DNA of 64,000 bases from CAVRIA01 sp963721115. GTDB taxonomy: Bacteria; Desulfobacterota; Binatia; HRBIN30; CADEER01. This document shows, in pieces, positions 1-9,132 of the stretch; the first letter of the stretch is position 1; every line of letters starts with the position of its first letter. The notes beneath the pieces were generated by a model. The model was given only the letters and a program-made list of their open reading frames with translations. It ran no database searches and was not told where the DNA came from. The stretch is taken from NCBI GenBank assembly GCA_963721115.1, contig CAVRIA010000005.1:434001-498000 (forward strand). Reading direction: 5' to 3'. The translations under genes were made by a program, and so were the position numbers.

Positions 1-2755
1 GCGTACACGACGGCGTAGGGGTCGCCGAGATCGTCGGCGTTTCGCTCGGCGTGGAGGTCGGGGTCGCCGTCGGGGTCGAGGCCGGGTTGCTGCTCAGAAA
101 GATCGTGATCGATCCATCGCCCTTGTTGGTCGTGATCACGTCCAGCGTCCCGTCGAAGTCGAGGTCGGCGAGCAGCACGTCGCTCGGCTCCGGACCGGTC
201 GCACGCGGCGCGCCCGCCTGAACCAGACCGCCATTGCCGTCGCCGAGGAAGAAACGGACGACGTTCTCCGTTCCGTCCGCGACCACGACGTCGAGGTTGT
301 CGTCGCTGTCGAGCCGCCCGAGGGCCAGCGCGGTCGGATTGGTCCCCGCGTCCACCTCGGCAGACTGTTGGAAGCTGACCCCGCCGCCGTCTCGCGAGCC
401 CAGGTAGACGAGCAGCTTGCCCTGCTGCTGAGGCGCTTGACCTCGGGTAACGACCACGGCGAGGTCGGGGACGCGGGCCGGGTCGCCGTCGAAGTCGAGC
501 GTACCGAGCCCCGGATCGTCCACGGCTACCGCCATGTCGCCGGCGAAGCCGCCGCTCTGGAGGGTTGGGCCGGGCCTGAAGTCGAGCTCGCCCTGACGGG
601 TCGGAGTCGGCGTGGCGCCCGGCGTCGCACTCGCGGTCGGTGTCGGGGCAGACTGGTGCTGCAAGAAGATCTGGAGCGTTCCGATGGAATTCGCCGCCAG
701 AGCGGCGATGTCCGGCCCGTTGATCCCGTCGAAGTCGGCCACGCCAACCGCTTGGATGGGGAACATGGGATCGACCGCCAGGCTCGTGCTGTTCGCCGCA
801 CCGGACGGGAAAGTGCCAGCAGAGCTGGCCGTCCGCACCACGACACTGTTTCCGGACCTGTCGACGGCGGTGCCGACGACGACGTCGTCCAACCTGTCCC
901 CGTTCATGTCGGCGACCTGCAGCGCCGTCGGGCCGTTCAGGCCGCCGACCGTCGCGCCCGCGGAGAAGGCGCCCGTGCCGTCGCCGTTGAAGAAGTCCAC
1001 CGCACCCGATGCCGCAACGGCCAGGTTGACGTTGCCGCCCGCCGGCTCCACCGCGATCGCCTGCGGGCCGGTGACACCCCCCTGGATCGGCTGCACGGTA
1101 ACGGCCTCGGCGCACATTCCTCGGCTGAAGGCATCCTTGTTGCTGAGCAGCACGACGACGCTGTTGGCGGCGTCGTCGGCGAGCGCCAGGTCCTGGACCT
1201 GATCGCTGTTGAAGGTCCCCACAGCACCGCCCATCAGACCCGCTGGCATCGTCCCGAGCACACTCGCGCCGATGTCGCAGCGGACGTAGGACGGCAACGA
1301 AGCGCCCGACCCTGGCGTCGGGGTCGATCTCGGTGTCGACGTACGCGTCCCCGTCGCCGTCTCGGTCGCCGTTGCCATCCCCGTCGCCGTCGCCGTCCCG
1401 GTCGCCGTAGCGGAGGGCGTCACGGACGGGAGGGGCGTCTGCGTCGGCGTCGAGGTGGGAGGCGCGGGTGTCGCCGTAACCTCGATCGAAACATTCAGGG
1501 CGACGCGCACGGCCTGGCCGGAGGCGAGGACGCCGACGAAGTCGGGCAGCGAGTCCCCGTTGACGTCGGCGGCCGCCAGCGCGATCGCGCCGCCCATCGC
1601 CTCCGCGCCGGGGACGACGAGCGGATCCATGAAGTCGCCGGTTCCCTCGCCGACCAGGATGCTCGGCTGCAGCGACACCGATCCGTCCTGGTAGTTGACG
1701 GTAATGGCGTCGAGAGCCGTGTCTCCGGCGAAGTCCGCCAGCGCGACCGCACGGGTGAACAGAGGCGCCGCGAAGGGCCGCACGTCGAACCTGTCGTCCG
1801 AGCGCCCGAGGAGCGCGACCCCGTTCTCGATGCTGGCGTCGTCGAAATTGACGACGGCGAGATCGTCGAGCGCGTCCGGGTTGAGGCGGCCGGCGGCGAA
1901 CGCCTGCGGCTCCTCGCCCAGCGACCGGACGGCGCTGACGACGACGGCGTTGGCCGCGAAGGAGCCGTCGCCGTTGCCGGTGATCAGCGAAACGTCGCCC
2001 GAGAAGCGGTTGAGCACGGCCACGTCCGCATTGCCGTCGCCGTTGAAATCGCCGGCGGCGATGTCCACCGGATCGGAGCCGCTGGTCTCCCGTGACTCGT
2101 CCAAGCAGACGCCGAAGATCCCACCTCGGTTACAGAGGAAGTACACCACATCGAACGCGTCCAGCAGAGCCATGTCCGGCCGCGTGTCGCCGTCGAAGTC
2201 GGCAACGGCGACGCCCGTCAGCTCGTCCGGGCCGAAGTTGCCGAGATCTTGGGGGTCCTGATAGTCGATGTCGAGGAAGTCCTGCTCGGTCACCTCGAAG
2301 TTGCCGTTTCCGTCGCCGAAGTACAGGCTGACGCAGCCCAGATCGTCGACGGCGAGGATATCGGGAAGGCCATCCAGATCGCCGGCGAACTCGGAGGCGA
2401 ACGGCGAGCCGAAATCGGCCACGGCAACCGCGGTCGGGGTACTGCCGACGGACTCCAGCTCCTGCAGGCCCGTGAACGTGCCGTCGCCCTGGCCGAAGAG
2501 CACGGAGATGGTGTCGTCGTCCTGATTGACCGCGACGAGATCGGGGTGCTGGTCGCCGTTGAGGTCGGCCAGCGTCAGCGCCTGAGGTCCGGCCTCCTCG
2601 CCGACGACCAGGGGGAGCTCGTCTTCCAGGCTGAACTGCACCTGTCGGATCAGCGGCCCCTGCGCCGCGACGTGAAAGGCGAAGGCGAGCGCCGCACAGA
2701 CGGCGAGCGCGATCAGAAGACTCAGCGGAAAGCGGGTGCGAGCGCGGTCTGTCAT
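1..2755 (-). CDS. FG-GAP/VCBS-repeat surface protein, C-terminus cut by window edge
   Basis: The frame stays open from an ATG at 2755 to the left edge, at least 918 codons. The N-terminus (MTDRARTRFPLSLLIALAVC...) is a signal peptide. It is followed by many FG-GAP/VCBS repeats with calcium-binding-like motifs such as LADLNGDQHPDL, VADFDGDTRPDM and DFNGDGNADV. These repeats build beta-propellers in integrin-like and bacterial surface proteins. Pro/Thr/Ala-rich linkers lie at about 1320-1460, about 600-640 and the left edge, so several propeller blocks are joined by extended spacers. It starts 6 bases after the stop of the next FG-GAP gene and is probably in the same operon. The role is likely surface display or binding; no catalytic residues were seen. 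The true C-terminus, possibly a sorting tail like its neighbour's, is outside the window. Confidence 0.85.
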   Translation of the reverse strand, partial: MTDRARTRFPLSLLIALAVCAALAFAFHVAAQGPLIRQVQFSLEDELPLVVGEEAGPQALTLADLNGDQHPDLVAVNQDDDTISVLFGQGDGTFTGLQELESVGSTPTAVAVADFGSPFASEFAGDLDGLPDILAVDDLGCVSLYFGDGNGNFEVTEQDFLDIDYQDPQDLGNFGPDELTGVAVADFDGDTRPDMALLDAFDVVYFLCNRGGIFGVCLDESRETSGSDPVDIAAGDFNGDGNADVAVLNRFSGDVSLITGNGDGSFAANAVVVSAVRSLGEEPQAFAAGRLNPDALDDLAVVNFDDASIENGVALLGRSDDRFDVRPFAAPLFTRAVALADFAGDTALDAITVNYQDGSVSLQPSILVGEGTGDFMDPLVVPGAEAMGGAIALAAADVNGDSLPDFVGVLASGQAVRVALNVSIEVTATPAPPTSTPTQTPLPSVTPSATATGTATATGMATATETATGTRTSTPRSTPTPGSGASLPSYVRCDIGASVLGTMPAGLMGGAVGTFNSDQVQDLALADDAANSVVVLLSNKDAFSRGMCAEAVTVQPIQGGVTGPQAIAVEPAGGNVNLAVAASGAVDFFNGDGTGAFSAGATVGGLNGPTALQVADMNGDRLDDVVVGTAVDRSGNSVVVRTASSAGTFPSGAANSTSLAVDPMFPIQAVGVADFDGINGPDIAALAANSIGTLQIFLQHQSAPTPTASATPGATPTPTRQGELDFRPGPTLQSGGFAGDMAVAVDDPGLGTLDFDGDPARVPDLAVVVTRGQAPQQQGKLLVYLGSRDGGGVSFQQSAEVDAGTNPTALALGRLDSDDNLDVVVADGTENVVRFFLGDGNGGLVQAGAPRATGPEPSDVLLADLDFDGTLDVITTNKGDGSITIFLSSNPASTPTATPTSTPSETPTISATPTPSCT

Positions 2756-2761
2756 GCCATC

Positions 2762-5635
2762 CTAGCCGTGAAAGGTCCCTTCGCCTCGATCGCGGCCACC
2801 CGGACCCGCCCGGCGCCAAGCGGCCAGCCCGACGAAGAGAAGCAGCACCAGCCAACCCTGCCCGTTCCCGTCCGAGCCCGCGGAGCCGATGGCGCACCCG
2901 CCGCCCGAGAGCTGGAAGACCCCCGGCTTCAACGTCGCCGTGGCGGTCGGGAAGACGGTGTTGGTGGGACCCGGCGTCCCCGTGCGGGTCGGTGTGTCCG
3001 TGGCGGTCGCCGTGGGGGTGACGGTGCTGGTAGCGCTCGGCGTCGAGGTCACCGTGGGAGTCGAGGTCGGCACCGGTGTGGGGGTAGCCGGCGGGACGCT
3101 GCTGAGGAGGATCGAGATGGTGCCGTCGCCGTTGGCCGTGATGACGTCTTGCAGGGGATCGCGGTCGAAGTACGTCACCACGAGCGCCTGGGGCGCGCCA
3201 CCGATCGAGAACGGGTCCAGCACCAGAGAGAAGCCACCCGAGCCGTCGCCGTCCGCAAAGCTGAGGCGCCCGATTCCCGGGGTGCCCGAGTCGCTGGCGA
3301 CCACCGCGTCGAACGACCGATCTTCGATGTTGAACTGACCGGCTCCCGAGGCGCGCGAGCCGGGCCCGACCGCGAACGTCCCCGCCTTGTTGAAGACCGG
3401 GTCACCGCCGGCCACCGGTACGCTGGCGAGCTCCACCTCGGCCTGCTCGACCGAGCCACCCCGGGTGACGAGGAGATCCGGCAGGCTGTCCGCGTCGAAG
3501 AACGCCGCGGCCAGCGCCGTCACCTGGGCTCCTCCGGCGATTGGAGCCAGCCGAAGGTGTGGGTTGCCGTCAGTGCTCTCGTCCTGGATGAGGATGGAGA
3601 CATTGCCCTGCGCAGAGTAGGCGATGTCGACCCGCCCGTCGCCGTTGAAGTCGGCCGCGACCACCTTCTCGGCCGCAACGGAGATCCGCTGGCAGATCTG
3701 GAAGCCGCCGCCGGCCTCGCCGCAGAGAATGACCAGCGACGGCGGCGACGTCACGGCCACGACCAGGTCGGCGATCTGGTCGCCGTTGAAGTCCAAGGTG
3801 GTCCGCCCGGTTCGGTCGCCGCCGTTCATCGGCTGATCGGCGGCGATGTCGATCGGAGTACCGCCGACCGATACCGGCGTCTGGGCGACGAAGCTTCCCG
3901 TCCCGTCCCCCTTCAAGACCGTGACGCCGTCCGATCCGGTGACCACGAGATCGACGTGGCGGTCCTGATCGAGGTCGACCGCGACCAGCGGGCCGGGGGC
4001 CGTCACATTGGCCACGATCGGTGCATCCACGTCGATGGGGGCTCCGAGCATGACTCGCGCGCAGCTCTGGATCCCGGCCAGGAGTACCGATTGGTTGAAG
4101 ATGACCCGAACGGCGTTGTTGAGATGGTCCGAAATGGCGAGATCGGCGTTCGGTCCCTCGTCCAGGGCCCCTGCGGTGATCCCGGTGAGAGTCGCCGATC
4201 CCTGTTGCTCGTCGGCGACGCGCAGATCGCAGCGGCTGAACGGCGCCGTCGGCACGGCGGTCGGCGTGGCGGTGGCGGTTGGGGTGGGAGGGGGAGGCGT
4301 CGCGCTCGGCGTGGGGGTCGGCCCGGTCGGGCTCGGCGTCGGCGTGGCGGTCGGCCCTTCGGTGCCCGGGCTCGGCGTCCCCGGCGTCTCGGTCGGCTGG
4401 TTCGTCGTGTTGATCGCGACGCGGATGTGCATCCCGTCCTGCAGGGCCGCGACGAGATCGGGAAGCGCGTCGCCTCCGATGTTGCCACTGGCCAGAGCCT
4501 GGACCGAACCCAGGTTCGTGATCGTAAATGGGTCCAGATCGGGGAAGTTGCCCGTCCCGTCCCCAATGTAGAACGCTGGAATATTGCTCGTAGGGTTGCT
4601 GACGCCGACGAAGATGTCGGTGAACGTGTCGTTGTTGAAGTCAGCGAGGGTCAAGGTCGAGGCAAAGAACTGGACAGTGGCGCTAGCGTTGGTCATGAAT
4701 CGATTGCGCGAGATGGGCAACAGGATGATGAGCCCCTCTTGGGTGAAGTCCTCGTAGTTGATCACAGCGATGTCGTCGAGATCGTCCGTGTTGATGCGCC
4801 CCACGGCCAAGGCGCGCGGTTCGTTCGTACTTGCCCCAATTGCCGACACCGTGTTGGTGGAGGCGGTGAACTGCCCGTTTCCCGCCCCATAGAGTACCGA
4901 TACGTCCTTCGAATCGGAGTTGAGTACGGAGACGTCGAGAAAACCATCGCCGTCGAAGTCGCCGACGCCGATGTCGATCGGGGTGATGCCGTTGGTGTCC
5001 ACCGCGGGGCTCGCGCAGGCGGCGAAGGTCCCGTCGGTGTTGCAGGCGAAGAAGACCAGATCGTCCGAGTCGAGAAGCGCCAGATCCTGCTGGCCGTTGC
5101 GGTCGAAATCCCCCACCGCGACGCCGACGTACTCGCAGGGATCGTTGTCACCGAAGACGATGGCGTTGAAATCCTGCATGTCCAGCGTGAAGTTCCCGTT
5201 GCCGTCCCCCAGCCAGATGGTGATGCCGGCACTGATGCCGGGACTGTCGTCGACGACGATGAGATCGAGGTTGCCGTCGGGCCCGCCGCCCGGGGAGGCG
5301 ACGTCGGCCACCGCGACGGCGGTCGGTGTGTCGCCGACCTGAAACGTGCTCGGCGGCCCGAAGGTCTCGTCGCCTTGGTTGAGGAAGACCGCCACCGAGG
5401 TCGGGTCGATGTCCTGGCTGATGGCGATGAGGTCCCGTAAGCCGTCGCCGTCGACGTCGGCGAGCTTGATGCCCTCGACGCCGATGTCGCCGAAATCGAA
5501 CGTGATCTCCTGAGAGCGCGTGAAGCGCACGCCGGTCACTTGCCCTGCGGCGCGGGTCGGCGCGGCGGCGAGCAGCATGGCGGCGAGCAGGAGGGGAGCC
5601 GCCATGGCGGCGGACGACGCGCTTCGATTCCTCAT
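2762..5635 (-). CDS. FG-GAP/VCBS-repeat surface protein with C-terminal membrane sorting tail
   Basis: This protein is 957 aa from the ATG at 5635. That start is preferred over upstream in-frame starts because MRNRSASSAAMAAPLLLAAM is a clean signal peptide. Two blocks of FG-GAP repeats (motifs DVDGDGLRDLI, DFDRNGQQDLALL, DFNGDGRVDIAYS) are separated by a Pro/Thr linker near residues 460-510. A second Pro/Thr linker precedes the tail. The end has a Gly/Ser/Cys patch (SGGGCAIGSAGSDG), one hydrophobic segment (WLVLLLFVGLAAW) and then RR with basic residues. This is the architecture of MYXO-CTERM/GlyGly-CTERM type sorting signals, suggesting surface anchoring or processing. Paralogous to the gene 6 bases downstream. 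Ligand unknown. Confidence 0.85.
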   Translation of the reverse strand: MRNRSASSAAMAAPLLLAAMLLAAAPTRAAGQVTGVRFTRSQEITFDFGDIGVEGIKLADVDGDGLRDLIAISQDIDPTSVAVFLNQGDETFGPPSTFQVGDTPTAVAVADVASPGGGPDGNLDLIVVDDSPGISAGITIWLGDGNGNFTLDMQDFNAIVFGDNDPCEYVGVAVGDFDRNGQQDLALLDSDDLVFFACNTDGTFAACASPAVDTNGITPIDIGVGDFDGDGFLDVSVLNSDSKDVSVLYGAGNGQFTASTNTVSAIGASTNEPRALAVGRINTDDLDDIAVINYEDFTQEGLIILLPISRNRFMTNASATVQFFASTLTLADFNNDTFTDIFVGVSNPTSNIPAFYIGDGTGNFPDLDPFTITNLGSVQALASGNIGGDALPDLVAALQDGMHIRVAINTTNQPTETPGTPSPGTEGPTATPTPSPTGPTPTPSATPPPPTPTATATPTAVPTAPFSRCDLRVADEQQGSATLTGITAGALDEGPNADLAISDHLNNAVRVIFNQSVLLAGIQSCARVMLGAPIDVDAPIVANVTAPGPLVAVDLDQDRHVDLVVTGSDGVTVLKGDGTGSFVAQTPVSVGGTPIDIAADQPMNGGDRTGRTTLDFNGDQIADLVVAVTSPPSLVILCGEAGGGFQICQRISVAAEKVVAADFNGDGRVDIAYSAQGNVSILIQDESTDGNPHLRLAPIAGGAQVTALAAAFFDADSLPDLLVTRGGSVEQAEVELASVPVAGGDPVFNKAGTFAVGPGSRASGAGQFNIEDRSFDAVVASDSGTPGIGRLSFADGDGSGGFSLVLDPFSIGGAPQALVVTYFDRDPLQDVITANGDGTISILLSSVPPATPTPVPTSTPTVTSTPSATSTVTPTATATDTPTRTGTPGPTNTVFPTATATLKPGVFQLSGGGCAIGSAGSDGNGQGWLVLLLFVGLAAWRRAGPGGRDRGEGTFHG

Positions 5636-5953
5636 GTATCCTCGGCTGCTAGAACGATGCTGCCGGCGAGCATTTTGTGGCAAAGGGTCGCCGCCGCCTG
5701 TCGCTGTTGCCGCGCGTTCTTTACGTCTCTTGGCTGAATTGGTCGACTCCGCGCCGGTCGAAATCACGACGGCGGTGCGCTACTTTCCGCGCCGCGCCCG
5801 CCTTTGTCAAATGCGCAGCGCTGGTGTGCGACAAGGAGGTGCGGGGAGACCGGCCACCGGCCGATGCGGGCGTTTCACCGCCGCCGCCGGCCGGTCGGTC
5901 GAGCACCGCGCGGGCGCCCGGAGCCGACCTGCCGGCAACCGGTCACGCGCTTT
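5636..5953. other. Intergenic region between an FG-GAP gene and dnaA
   Basis: These 318 bases contain no convincing gene. They should hold the minus-strand promoter of the FG-GAP gene pair and the 3' end of dnaA. Several GGCC/ACCGGCCACCGG-type palindromic G+C-rich stretches occur around 5855-5945, resembling other intergenic CCGGTGGCC motifs near 57990 and 60580. I see no clear promoter or terminator. Confidence 0.5.
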
Positions 5954-7300
5954 TCACGCCGCGGTGCTGTCGCGCAGCTGGCCCTCGATGCCGGCGAGGA
6001 TCTGGTCGACCTGGACGTCCTTGCCGCGGCGCGACTCGATCGCCTTCACCGCGTACATGACGGTGGTGTGGTCGCGGCCGCCGAACTTCTCTCCGATCGT
6101 CGTCAGCGACGCCTCGGCCAGGGTGCGGCTCAGATACATCGCGACCTGGCGCGGAAAGGACACCTGGCGCGTGCGGCGGTGCGAGACGAGCTCGGCGACG
6201 CTGAGATTGAATCGACTGCCGACCACCTCCTGCACCACCTCGATCGACACGTTGCTGCTGGCGGCGCGCATCAGCGGACCGAGCGCGGCCTCGACCAGGT
6301 CGGGTGTGATCGCCGTCTCGCGCACGGCGGCGATGGCGAGGACGCGGTTGAGCGCCCCCTCCAGCTCGCGCACGCTCGGGCCGCTGCGCCTCACGAGCGC
6401 CTCCACCACCTCGTCGCCGAGATCCACCGCCAGCCGTCCCGCCTTGGCCCGCAGGATCGCCTGGCGCAGCTCGCGCGTCGGCGGGTGGATGTCGGCGATC
6501 AGACCGCCTTCGAAGCGGCTGCGCAACCGCTGCTCGAGACCCGAGATGGCGGCCGGCCGCTTGTCCGAGGTGAGGACGATCTGCTTCTCGGCCCCGTACA
6601 GGGCATTGAAGGTGTGGAAGAACTCCTCCTGGGTCCGCTCCTTCCCGGCCAGGAACTGCACGTCGTCCAGGATGAGGGCGTCGACCAGGCGGAAGCGATC
6701 GCGAAACGCGTTCATCTGGTCCTGCCGCAGCGAGCCGATCAGCGAGTTCATGAACGTCTCCGCCGACAGACAGGCGACGCGCAGCCGACTGGAAGGGCGC
6801 AGCAGATGGTGGGCGACAGCGTTGATCAGGTGCGTCTTACCGAGTCCCACACCGCCGTGCAGAAACACCGGATTGAAACGCCGTCCCGGCGCCTCGGCGA
6901 TCGCCCGCGCCGCCTTGAACGCCACCTCGTTGGCGGCGCCGACGATGAAGGTCTCGAACGTGTAGTGCGGAACGATTCGTCCGATACGCGGCGACCGCGC
7001 CGGGCGGGGAACCGCCGCCTGGCTCGGCTCGGCCGCCTTCTGCTTGCGCGGCACGGCATCCCCGTCGCTCGCGACTACCAACCGCACTTGCGGACTGGTG
7101 CCCGACAGCTGCGCGAGAGTGTCGCGGATGCCGGGCAGGAAGTGGCGCGTCACCCACTGCTGAAAGAATGGGCTCGGAACCTCGAGCCGGATCTCCGCCG
7201 CGTTTCCGCGACAGTGGATCGGCTCGATCCACGCGCTGAAGTTCCGCTCCCCCAACTGTTGTCGCAACAATGGTAACGCCGCCGACCAGAGTGCCTCCAT
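5954..7300 (-). CDS. dnaA: Chromosomal replication initiator protein DnaA
   Basis: DnaA is the AAA+ ATPase that binds DnaA boxes, opens the origin and loads the helicase. The 448-aa protein has all four domains. Domain I (LWSAALPLLRQQLGERNFSAW) covers residues 4-24, followed by a short variable linker to about residue 110. The AAA+ core has Walker A GGVGLGKTH near 149-157, Walker B LILDDVQFL near 209-217 and the arginine-bearing RLRSRFEGG segment. Domain IV carries the DNA-binding signature GGRDHTTVMYA near the C-terminus. The ATG at 7300 is chosen because AGGAGGGG lies 9 bases upstream and MEALW starts domain I. Unlike the usual dnaA-dnaN-recF order, its neighbours here are FG-GAP genes and a VKOR-DsbA gene. 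A second diverged DnaA copy elsewhere cannot be excluded. Confidence 0.96.
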   Translation of the reverse strand: MEALWSAALPLLRQQLGERNFSAWIEPIHCRGNAAEIRLEVPSPFFQQWVTRHFLPGIRDTLAQLSGTSPQVRLVVASDGDAVPRKQKAAEPSQAAVPRPARSPRIGRIVPHYTFETFIVGAANEVAFKAARAIAEAPGRRFNPVFLHGGVGLGKTHLINAVAHHLLRPSSRLRVACLSAETFMNSLIGSLRQDQMNAFRDRFRLVDALILDDVQFLAGKERTQEEFFHTFNALYGAEKQIVLTSDKRPAAISGLEQRLRSRFEGGLIADIHPPTRELRQAILRAKAGRLAVDLGDEVVEALVRRSGPSVRELEGALNRVLAIAAVRETAITPDLVEAALGPLMRAASSNVSIEVVQEVVGSRFNLSVAELVSHRRTRQVSFPRQVAMYLSRTLAEASLTTIGEKFGGRDHTTVMYAVKAIESRRGKDVQVDQILAGIEGQLRDSTAA

Positions 7301-7712
7301 GCTTGCCCGCCCCTCCTGCAAAGCGTCGACCAAAGGTACTTGTCGGGGCACGCACCGGTTCTCCACACTTGGGGAGAACACGGTAAGTCACCGCCACCAC
7401 GCCACTTCCGCAAGCCATCCACAACCCCATGCACAGTCCGCACGCACTTCTCCGTCCTCCCTTCCCCACAAGGAAGGCAGTGCGCGCACCCGACAAGATT
7501 CATTTGCAAATTGAAAAGCTACCGGACTTCGGAATGGAGAGGCGTCTCTCATATTCCGGTGAGCAATTCATGTCAAGAAAATTCCGGCTCAACGCGTGAC
7601 TTTGATGTTCACGCCGAGTGATTAGTAACTCGGACGGAGGCGCGACGCGTGGCACGATTCCTGAGTTCGGGTGCGCGCGAACGAAGCGACCCGTCGCGCG
7701 CGCGGCCGACGC
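7301..7712. promoter_or_regulatory. dnaA upstream region with DnaA-box-like sites and an AT-rich stretch (possible oriC or autoregulatory region)
   Basis: This gene-free region lies upstream of dnaA. On the plus strand it holds TTCTCCACA (7359-7367, one mismatch to TTATCCACA), CCATCCACA (7415-7423, two mismatches) and TTCCCCACA (7462-7470, two mismatches), all in one orientation with spacings of about 47-56 bases. Beyond them, about 7497-7590 is strikingly AT-rich for this genome (for example AAGATTCATTTGCAAATTGA). Such a layout fits dnaA autoregulation and possibly an origin with its unwinding element. The first two boxes lie within 125 bases of the start codon, so they probably overlap the promoter. 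Origin function is inference. Confidence 0.45.
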
Positions 7713-8936
7713 TCAGCTTTTGGGCTTGGCCTTGTCGCGCTCGATGCGGATCGCATGCGAGAACATGTCCGGATCGAGAGCGCCGCTCACTTTGCGGCCG
7801 TTGATGAAGAACGTCGGCGTCGAGCTCACGCCGAGTCGCTCGCCTTCCTGCACGTCGGCCTCGACGGCGCGGCGCGAGGCGTCGCTGCCCAGGCAGTCGA
7901 TGAACTTGGCGTGGTCGAGACCGAGCTGGTCGGCGTAGTGGACGAGATCATCGCGCTCGAGGTGATGCTGGTTCTCGAACAGCATGTCGTGGTAGCCCCA
8001 GAACCGTCCCTGTTGGGCAGCGCATTCCGAGGCCATCGCCGCCAGACACGCCTGCGGGTGGATCGTGCGACTGACCGACGGATTGCAGTCCGCGTTGAGC
8101 GGAAAGTGGTGGAACCTGAGCTGAACCTGCGCGCCGAAGCGCGGCAGCACGCGCTTGAGATTCCGATACGCCTGGGCGCAAAAGTGGCACTCGAAGTCGG
8201 AAAACTCGATGATCACGACCGGCGCGGCATCGCCCGGCTCGGTCTCGCCTTTCTCGTGACCGGGGGGAATCTGCGCATCGACGACCGGCTGCGACGTGTA
8301 CCACTTGTAGAAGTCGGGATACTTCTCGGCGACCTCCGCCGCGCTCAGCGCCTCGGGATTGCGGCTCCCTTCCCACCAGGCGAGGACGACGAAAGTCAGC
8401 ACGGCCACCGCCGCGCCGGTCGCGATCCAGCGCGTGCGCGATCTCGCGTCACCCGCCGGGCGCGCGCCGGCCCGCCCCTCCGCACGCACGGCCGTCAGCA
8501 GCAGCCACGTCGCCACCAGCAGGCCGGCGTTGACGATGTAGAGGCCGCCGCAGAGCAGACACACGGCGCGCAGGATCAGAAACGCGACGCAGGCGAGAAA
8601 GAACGAGTACGCGACCGCCCCGGCCGCGGCCGCGAACAGCGCCGTCGCCGCCTGTCGACGCCGCGTCGCGCGGGTCGAGCGCATCGCGATCGCGGCGCCA
8701 AGGCCGAACAGGACGTAGGTCAGAGCCGCCCACCACCCGACCGGGATGCCGGCCACGTAGGCGTAGCTGCTCGACAGCACGACGTCGCAGTTGACGGTCT
8801 CGTTCACCGTGCAGAAGCTGGGCTGGTATCCGGAGGGCGCGGCGATGTTGTGATGGACCGAGGCGATCAGACCGCTGATCGCCAGTCCGATCACGGCAAG
8901 CGCGATGGTTGCCGACGCGGCCCGCTTCGCTGACAT
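7713..8936 (-). CDS. VKOR-DsbA fusion: membrane disulfide-bond-forming oxidoreductase
   Basis: A vitamin K epoxide reductase (VKOR) membrane domain is joined to a periplasmic DsbA-like thioredoxin domain. VKOR uses quinone to reoxidise DsbA, so one protein can do the work of DsbA plus DsbB. From the ATG at 8936 (407 aa), the VKOR part has the loop cysteines C42 and C50 (FCTVNETVNC), the SSYAYVAGIPVGWW motif and the CLLC redox pair at 126-129 among four or five membrane helices. After one more helix (about 172-188) comes the thioredoxin fold with CHFC at 250-253 (FSDFECHFC) and the cis-Pro segment STPTFFINGR. An in-frame GTG at 8954 would add six residues; neither start has a strong ribosome-binding site. 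It fits a genome encoding many Cys-containing secreted proteins. Confidence 0.93.
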   Translation of the reverse strand: MSAKRAASATIALAVIGLAISGLIASVHHNIAAPSGYQPSFCTVNETVNCDVVLSSSYAYVAGIPVGWWAALTYVLFGLGAAIAMRSTRATRRRQAATALFAAAAGAVAYSFFLACVAFLILRAVCLLCGGLYIVNAGLLVATWLLLTAVRAEGRAGARPAGDARSRTRWIATGAAVAVLTFVVLAWWEGSRNPEALSAAEVAEKYPDFYKWYTSQPVVDAQIPPGHEKGETEPGDAAPVVIIEFSDFECHFCAQAYRNLKRVLPRFGAQVQLRFHHFPLNADCNPSVSRTIHPQACLAAMASECAAQQGRFWGYHDMLFENQHHLERDDLVHYADQLGLDHAKFIDCLGSDASRRAVEADVQEGERLGVSSTPTFFINGRKVSGALDPDMFSHAIRIERDKAKPKS

Positions 8937-9095
8937 GCGAGGACTCTTATCCACTTACCGCGACCGTGTCAGCCCTGCGGGTGCCGCGAGCGCCGCCGAG
9001 CCGCTCCGAAGAATCGGTTGCGGTCGGGAAGGAAGGCGGCGCGAAGGAGAAGAAAGGGCAAGTCATGAATCGGAGAGTCGTGCGAGTCGGTGCGA

Positions 9096-9110
9096 GCCCT
9101 CGGCGAGGGC
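9096..9110 (-). terminator. Weak hairpin downstream of the PKD lipoprotein gene
   Basis: A perfect 6-bp stem with a 3-base loop (GCCCTC GGC GAGGGC), extendable by outer GTGC/GCAC pairs across a small bulge, lies about 23 bases beyond the stop at 9133. There is no T-tract, so intrinsic terminator function is uncertain. Confidence 0.25.
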
Positions 9111-9132
9111 GCACACGAACGGCGCGGCCTGG

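Noticed and set aside
2249..5440. A 1,063-codon plus-strand open frame
   Set aside because: It is the antisense shadow of the FG-GAP genes; repeated GDG codons create long open frames on the other strand.
1..5635. Dockerin domains as partners for the cohesin-like protein
   Set aside because: The D-x-D-G-D-x-x-D motifs occur in a regular FG-GAP spacing, not as the paired 22-residue dockerin repeats.
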